Shown one piece after another: positions 33,078 through 38,032 of a stretch of 38,032 bases of DNA (position 1 is its first letter; each line of letters opens with the position of its first letter). The position numbers were made by a program, and so were the translations under genes. Source of the DNA: Bacteroides sp. GTDB taxonomy: Bacteria; Bacteroidota; Bacteroidia; Bacteroidales; Bacteroidaceae. Under the pieces are notes generated by a model. The model did no database searches. It was not told the DNA's origin and saw only the letters and a list, made by a program, of their open reading frames with translations. The DNA lies in the NCBI RefSeq assembly GCF_029057325.1, contig NZ_JAICZW010000029.1:1-38032 (forward strand), read 5' to 3'.

Positions 33078-36000
33078 ATGATTAAGAGTCTAAAGTCCGT
33101 GGGTGCTCTGCTGTTCTTGTCAACTTTTTGTAACGGAACAGTTTACGCCACTCAAGTAGAAAAAACAGCGGACGTAAAGGTGGTTCAGCAAAATGGTACT
33201 TGTACCGGAGTTGTAAAGGATGCTACAGGCGAAACGGTCATCGGTGCATCTGTGTTAGTGAAAGGTTCTACAAATGGAACCATCACAGGAATAGATGGAG
33301 ATTTCTCCCTTTCTAATGTTCCAAGAGGAAGCGTGATTGTCATCTCTTTTGTCGGCTATCAGACGCAGGAGGTGAAATGGACGGGAACTCCATTGAACAT
33401 TGTCCTGAAGGACGATTCGAAATTGCTGGACGAAGTAGTCGTAGTGGGCTATGGAACACAGAAGAAAGTGAATGTGACAGGTGCGGTGAGCATGGTGAAC
33501 TCAGACGTGATTGAATCGCGTCCTGTTGCTAATGTGAGCCAGGCATTGCAGGGTGCCATTCCCGGTTTGAACCTTTCTGCCAGCTCAAGCGGTGGTGACC
33601 TTAACACCAGCATGAGCATTAATATCCGTGGTACAGGTTCTATCGGTAACGGTTCTGTGGACAGACCTTTGATCTTGATTGACGGTATCGAAGGTGATTT
33701 GAATTCCTTGAATCCCAATGATGTAGAAAGCGTATCAGTACTGAAAGATGCGGCTTCGGCTTCTATCTACGGTTCGCGTGCTGCATTCGGTGTGATCTTG
33801 GTTACCACCAAGAGTGGAAAGGCCGGCAAGGTGAAGGTTACTTATTCAGGTGACGTTCGTTTCAGCACTGCAACACAGGTGCCTAAGATGGCCAATTCAC
33901 TGCAATTTGCCACTTACTTCAATGCCGCGAATGTTAACGCAGGAGGTTCGAATATATTCACCGATGAAACGATGGAGAACATCAAGAAGTACATGAACGG
34001 CGAATTCACAGACCCCAGCCGACCGGAATATTGGGGAACAACAGCCAATCCGTCGAACGGAAAGTGGAACAACTATGGTTCGGCTTTTGCCAATACGGAC
34101 TGGTTTAATGAGTTCTACAAGAAGAATGTACCTTCTACACAGCATAACCTGAGCTTGAGCGGTGGTAACGAGAAGTTCAATTGGTCAGTTAGTGGAAGCT
34201 TCCTGTTGCAGAACGGTTTGATTGCTCACGGACACGATGAACTGGACCGTTACACATTGAACAGCAAAATCGGAGCCGAACTCGCTTCATGGGCACGTTT
34301 GGATTACTCTACCAAATGGACACGCAAGGATTATGAGAAACCTCAGTATCTGACAGGTTTGTTCTTCCACAACATTGCACGCCGCTGGCCTTCTTGTCCG
34401 GTTGTTGACCCGAATGGAAACTGGATGGCCGAAATGGAGATTTATGAATTGGAAGACGGTGGTATCTATAAGGAGAACAACGACGAGTTCACTCAACAGC
34501 TGAAGTTCACCTTCACACCGGTGAAAGGATGGAACATCTATGCGGAAGGAGCTTTGCGTCTTAGTAATAACAAGACTACCAAAAGCGAAATTCCTATTTA
34601 CAATTACAATGCGGCCAACGAACCGATGTTGCGTGACTCCGGATACGGAACAGTGACTTCTGTGTATGACAACCGCTACAGACAAAACTATTATGCAGTG
34701 AATGTCTATACCGACTATACTCGCAGCTTCGGAAAACACAACGGAAAAGTATTGGTGGGTGTGAACTATGAGCGCTATAACCAAGACAACATGTGGGGTA
34801 GCGGTAAGAACCTGACTACAGAAGACAAGACTTTCCTGAGCCAGGCACAGAGCAACAAGAAGAATGGTGACGGCTATTGGAACCGTGCTACAGCCGGTTA
34901 TTTCGGACGTTTCAATTATGACTATGACGGCAAGTATCTGGCAGAGTTCAATATCCGTTATGACGGTTCTTCACGCTTCTTGGCCGACAAGCGTTGGGCA
35001 TGGTTCCCGTCAGTATCTTTGGGATGGAACATCGCCCGTGAGGAATTCTTTGAGAATCTGACTGAAACAGTCAATACATTGAAACTTCGTGCTTCTTGGG
35101 GACAATTGGGTAACACCAGCTCCAATTATGGCAGTTTCTGGGATTGGTATCCGTTCTACCAGCAGCAAGCCATCGGCTCCGCAAACAGCAACTGGCTGAT
35201 TAATGGAGAAAAACAGAACACAGCTTCATTGCCCGGCATTGTGAATGCTACCATGACTTGGGAAACGGTAGAAACATGGGACATCGGTTTCGATTTCGGA
35301 GCTTTCAATAATCGTCTGACCGGTACTTTCGACTGGTACAGCCGTACAACGAAAGATATGATTGGTCCGGCACCTGTCTTGGGTTCTGTATTGGGTACTG
35401 ATGCACCGAGGACCAACAACTGCGATATGCGTACTACAGGTTGGGAATTGGAACTCAGCTGGCGCGATCAGATCAATGACTTCACATACGGCGCACGATT
35501 CAATATCTCGGACAACCGTTCCAAGATCCTGTCTTATCCGTATGATGGTGATTTTGAAAATCAAAATGTCGGCGGTTACTACAATGGCAAGTACTTGAAT
35601 GAAATCTGGGGTTATGAAAGTGTAGGTCTGGCATCCACCAAAGAAGAAATGGACAACTGGTTGGCAAACAATAAACCCAACTGGGGAAGCAACTGGGGTG
35701 CAGGTGACGTCATGTATAAGGACCAGAACGGTGACGGTATTGTCAATTCCGGTGCAGGCACTCTGAAAGATCACGGTGACTTGAAGCGTATCGGTAATGC
35801 GACTCCGCGCTATCGCGTAGGTTTGAACCTGGATGCAGCATACAAGGGATTTGACTTCTCTGTATTCTTCCAAGGAGTGTTGAAACGTGACTGGAACTTT
35901 GGAGCAGGAGATGCTTATTTCTGGGGAGCACAGGGCAACCAGTGGCAAAGTGCTTGCTTCGAGGAGCATCTGGACTACTGGACAGAAGAGAACAAAGGCG

Positions 36001-36314
36001 CCTATTATCCCAAACCTTATATGGGTGGTATCACGAAGAACCAGCAGACACAGACACGCTATCTGCAGAGTGCCGCCTACCTTCGTTGCAAGAATATTCA
36101 GTTGGGATACTCTTTGCCGAAGTCTCTGCTGTTACCGGCCGGAATCAGCAATTGCCGTGTTTATCTGTCATGCGACAACTTGTTCACTATTACAGGTTTG
36201 TCAAGCATCTTTGATCCCGAAGCATTCGGTGGATATGGTGACGAAGGTTGGGGAAGTGGTAAGACTTACCCGCTGCAACGTACCATCTCTGTGGGTGTAA
36301 ATCTTAGTTTTTAA
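33078..36314 (+). CDS. SusC/RagA-type TonB-linked outer membrane protein
   Basis: 1078 residues. The signal peptide (about 1-25, ending VYA) is followed by a carboxypeptidase-regulatory-like domain (about 42-112, GETVIGASVLVKGSTNGTITGIDG), a TonB-box-like LLDEVVVVGYGTQKK (about 115-130), a plug domain (about 130-240, with LILIDGIEGDLNSLNPNDVESVSVLKDAASASIYGSRAAFGVILVTTKSG) and a beta-barrel to the C-terminal Phe. It imports a glycan or other large nutrient with its SusD partner, 26 nt downstream. No glycoside hydrolase or regulator is in view, so the substrate is unknown. Expression is probably set by the invertible segment upstream. Confidence 0.95.
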   Translation: MIKSLKSVGALLFLSTFCNGTVYATQVEKTADVKVVQQNGTCTGVVKDATGETVIGASVLVKGSTNGTITGIDGDFSLSNVPRGSVIVISFVGYQTQEVKWTGTPLNIVLKDDSKLLDEVVVVGYGTQKKVNVTGAVSMVNSDVIESRPVANVSQALQGAIPGLNLSASSSGGDLNTSMSINIRGTGSIGNGSVDRPLILIDGIEGDLNSLNPNDVESVSVLKDAASASIYGSRAAFGVILVTTKSGKAGKVKVTYSGDVRFSTATQVPKMANSLQFATYFNAANVNAGGSNIFTDETMENIKKYMNGEFTDPSRPEYWGTTANPSNGKWNNYGSAFANTDWFNEFYKKNVPSTQHNLSLSGGNEKFNWSVSGSFLLQNGLIAHGHDELDRYTLNSKIGAELASWARLDYSTKWTRKDYEKPQYLTGLFFHNIARRWPSCPVVDPNGNWMAEMEIYELEDGGIYKENNDEFTQQLKFTFTPVKGWNIYAEGALRLSNNKTTKSEIPIYNYNAANEPMLRDSGYGTVTSVYDNRYRQNYYAVNVYTDYTRSFGKHNGKVLVGVNYERYNQDNMWGSGKNLTTEDKTFLSQAQSNKKNGDGYWNRATAGYFGRFNYDYDGKYLAEFNIRYDGSSRFLADKRWAWFPSVSLGWNIAREEFFENLTETVNTLKLRASWGQLGNTSSNYGSFWDWYPFYQQQAIGSANSNWLINGEKQNTASLPGIVNATMTWETVETWDIGFDFGAFNNRLTGTFDWYSRTTKDMIGPAPVLGSVLGTDAPRTNNCDMRTTGWELELSWRDQINDFTYGARFNISDNRSKILSYPYDGDFENQNVGGYYNGKYLNEIWGYESVGLASTKEEMDNWLANNKPNWGSNWGAGDVMYKDQNGDGIVNSGAGTLKDHGDLKRIGNATPRYRVGLNLDAAYKGFDFSVFFQGVLKRDWNFGAGDAYFWGAQGNQWQSACFEEHLDYWTEENKGAYYPKPYMGGITKNQQTQTRYLQSAAYLRCKNIQLGYSLPKSLLLPAGISNCRVYLSCDNLFTITGLSSIFDPEAFGGYGDEGWGSGKTYPLQRTISVGVNLSF

Positions 36315-36340
36315 ATCACAATAATAATAAGAAGAAGAAT

Positions 36341-38032
36341 ATGAAAATAAATACAAAACACATCGGATTATGTCTTTTGCTGGGTGCTACTGCCATGGGT
36401 ACCACCTCATGCAACGACCTGCTTGATCTTGATCCTATAAGCCAAATTACACCTGGCTCATACTATACATCTGCCGATCAGTTGGCTACTTACTTGAACA
36501 ATTATTATAGTTCCTATCTAGTTGCTCCCTACAGTGGTGAAATGTATCACACGCAGAGTTATAGTGACGGTATGGCACGTTCTGACGGCAATACCGATAT
36601 CATGTTGTCCAGTTTGAACGGTAGCACCACGCTCTTCGCCGATGACCACTGGGAAGTTTCTTCCGGAAAGACTCTTCAGGGATACTACGGAGGAGTGCGC
36701 ATTTACAACTATTTCTTGGAGAAGGCAACCACCGGTTATAAGAACGGAACGATTTCCGGCGATGCCGAACTGATAAAGAACTATATCGGAGAGGGCTACT
36801 TCTTCCGTGCGTTGTGCTACTTCCGAATGTTGGCCTATTATGGTGATTTGCCCATAATTACCGAAGTATTGGAAGACAGAGATGATGTCATCGTAGAAAA
36901 CAGTAAGCGTAGTCCGCGTAATGAAGTGGCCCGTTTCATCTTGAAAGATTTGGACGAAGCCATCAATAACCTGGCAAGTCGAGGTAAGTTCAATGGCCAG
37001 CGTGTCAACAAAGAGGCAGCTTTGTTATTTAAAGCCAGAGTAGCCTTGTTCGAAGCCACTTTTGAGAAGTATCACAAGGGAAGCGGACGTGTGCCGGGAG
37101 ACAACAACTGGCCGGGCAAGGATATGCCTTACAACAGTGGAAAGACTTTCAACATTGATGGTGAAGTGAACTTCTTCCTGACAGAAGCCATGAACGCATC
37201 AAAACAGATAGCAGAAAGCGCGCAACTCACTGAAAACAACCACGTGATCGAACCTCAGCCGGGTGTCATCACCGGTTGGAACGAGTATTTCGAAATGTAC
37301 AGCCAGCCTTCATTGGCCAATGTTCCTGAAGTCTTGTTGTGGAAGCAATACAACTATAGCCTGAGCGTCAGCCACAATGCACCCTATCGTGTGAAGACCG
37401 GTTGTGCCGATGGTTATACCCGTACCTTTGCAGAATCTTTCTTGATGAAGAACGGATTGCCTATTTATGCCAGCAACGAGTATCGGGGTGATGTCAGCAT
37501 CGATGATGTGAAGGCCGGCCGCGACGAACGTCTCCAGCTGTTTGTTTGGAGCGAGAACACGCTGCTTGATTCTGATCCTACTGCTCCTCAATACGGTCAG
37601 GTGTTCACGAAGCCCGGTATCGAGAGCTCCAATCAGGAAACACGTTGCGTCACAGGCTACCAGCCGCGTAAGTATTATACGTATGACTATGCCCAGACTC
37701 CGAACGATGAGATACGTGGTACCAATGCTTGCCCCATTTTCCGTACGGCAGAAGCGTTGCTGATCTACATGGAAGCTTGCTATGAAAAGAATGGAAGTTT
37801 GGATGCTGATGCTAAGAAATACTGGCAGGCGTTGCGTAAACGCGCCGGTGTGAGCACAGATATCGACGCTACGATTGCCGCTACCGACCTTGAGAAAGAA
37901 AAGGATTTCGGCGTGTATTCAGGAACTACCAGAGTAGATGCAACCTTGTATAACATTCGTCGTGAACGTATGAACGAACTTTTCAGTGAAGGACAACGTT
38001 TCGCGGATTTGATCCGTTGGCGTTCGTTCGAC
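36341..38032 (+). CDS. SusD/RagB-type nutrient-binding outer membrane lipoprotein (3' end outside window)
   Basis: At least 564 residues, still open at the window edge. The N-terminus MKINTKHIGLCLLLGATAMGTTSCND is a lipoprotein signal with the acylated Cys at residue 24. LLDLDPISQITPGSYYTSADQLATYLNNYY and YIGEGYFFRALCYFRMLAYYGDLPII are typical SusD-like segments, and the end of the window (ERMNELFSEGQRFADLIRWRSFD) is the conserved C-terminal region, so little of the gene is missing. It caps the SusC barrel as the surface-exposed substrate-binding lid. Confidence 0.94.
   Translation, partial: MKINTKHIGLCLLLGATAMGTTSCNDLLDLDPISQITPGSYYTSADQLATYLNNYYSSYLVAPYSGEMYHTQSYSDGMARSDGNTDIMLSSLNGSTTLFADDHWEVSSGKTLQGYYGGVRIYNYFLEKATTGYKNGTISGDAELIKNYIGEGYFFRALCYFRMLAYYGDLPIITEVLEDRDDVIVENSKRSPRNEVARFILKDLDEAINNLASRGKFNGQRVNKEAALLFKARVALFEATFEKYHKGSGRVPGDNNWPGKDMPYNSGKTFNIDGEVNFFLTEAMNASKQIAESAQLTENNHVIEPQPGVITGWNEYFEMYSQPSLANVPEVLLWKQYNYSLSVSHNAPYRVKTGCADGYTRTFAESFLMKNGLPIYASNEYRGDVSIDDVKAGRDERLQLFVWSENTLLDSDPTAPQYGQVFTKPGIESSNQETRCVTGYQPRKYYTYDYAQTPNDEIRGTNACPIFRTAEALLIYMEACYEKNGSLDADAKKYWQALRKRAGVSTDIDATIAATDLEKEKDFGVYSGTTRVDATLYNIRRERMNELFSEGQRFADLIRWRSFD

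Overview
The window looks like chromosomal DNA from the genus Bacteroides. The evidence is the fused LpxC-FabZ enzyme, a SusC/SusD pair, DUF4290, a DAP dehydrogenase, A-rich leaders instead of strong Shine-Dalgarno sites, and repeated matches to the Bacteroides vegetative promoter (TTTG, 19-21 nt, TAnnTTTG). I cannot name a species from the sequence alone. Nearly all of it is ordinary core genome; the accessory material is at the two ends.

Layout. (1) 1-4612, plus strand: a leader with a 22-bp tandem array and two dyad operators, then a BlaI/MecI-type repressor, an M56 (BlaR1-type) membrane protease carrying TonB-C and SusC-like periplasmic domains, a frameshifted thioredoxin-like gene, and a secreted Ntn-hydrolase of the C45/choloylglycine-hydrolase type. 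(2) 4623-16218, minus strand: lysS, gpsA, pgi, a HAD phosphatase, an HD phosphohydrolase, lpxD, lpxC-fabZ, lpxA, a pRiA4b ORF-3-like protein and miaA. Lipid A, phospholipid-precursor and sugar-phosphate genes are read in one direction. (3) 16219-16677: a divergent promoter region holding a perfect 34-bp inverted repeat, then a MATE exporter and a cytidylate-kinase-like gene on the plus strand. (4) ruvA (minus), ddh (plus) and a bidirectional terminator. (5) 20739-27667, minus strand: tsaB, DUF4290, murA, rimM, an M23 peptidase, dxr and rseP, mostly envelope and translation functions. (6) 27668-28679: a 1-kb gene-free stretch with strong hairpins. (7) yicC, gmk, nadD (plus), converging on and overlapping a COG0523 metallochaperone GTPase (minus). 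(8) 31990-33077: a gene-poor stretch with a probable transposase remnant and an IR-bounded segment, then susC and the start of susD, which runs off the window.

The most interesting element is at 32768-33030. A perfect 20-bp inverted repeat bounds about 220 bp that contain a full-consensus Bacteroides promoter pointing away from susC. Inversion would place that promoter about 90 nt upstream of the susC start codon. This is the expected structure of a phase-variable ON/OFF switch for the SusC/SusD pair, apparently caught in the OFF orientation, with no recombinase gene in the window.

A second theme is that almost every gap inside the minus-strand operons holds an inverted-repeat stem from one of a few sequence families (ATTTATGATTTCAGATT, ATTGAAAATTGAGAATT, and a C/G-rich family). 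Some are long enough to fold into stable mRNA hairpins, and one supplies the last codons of lysS.
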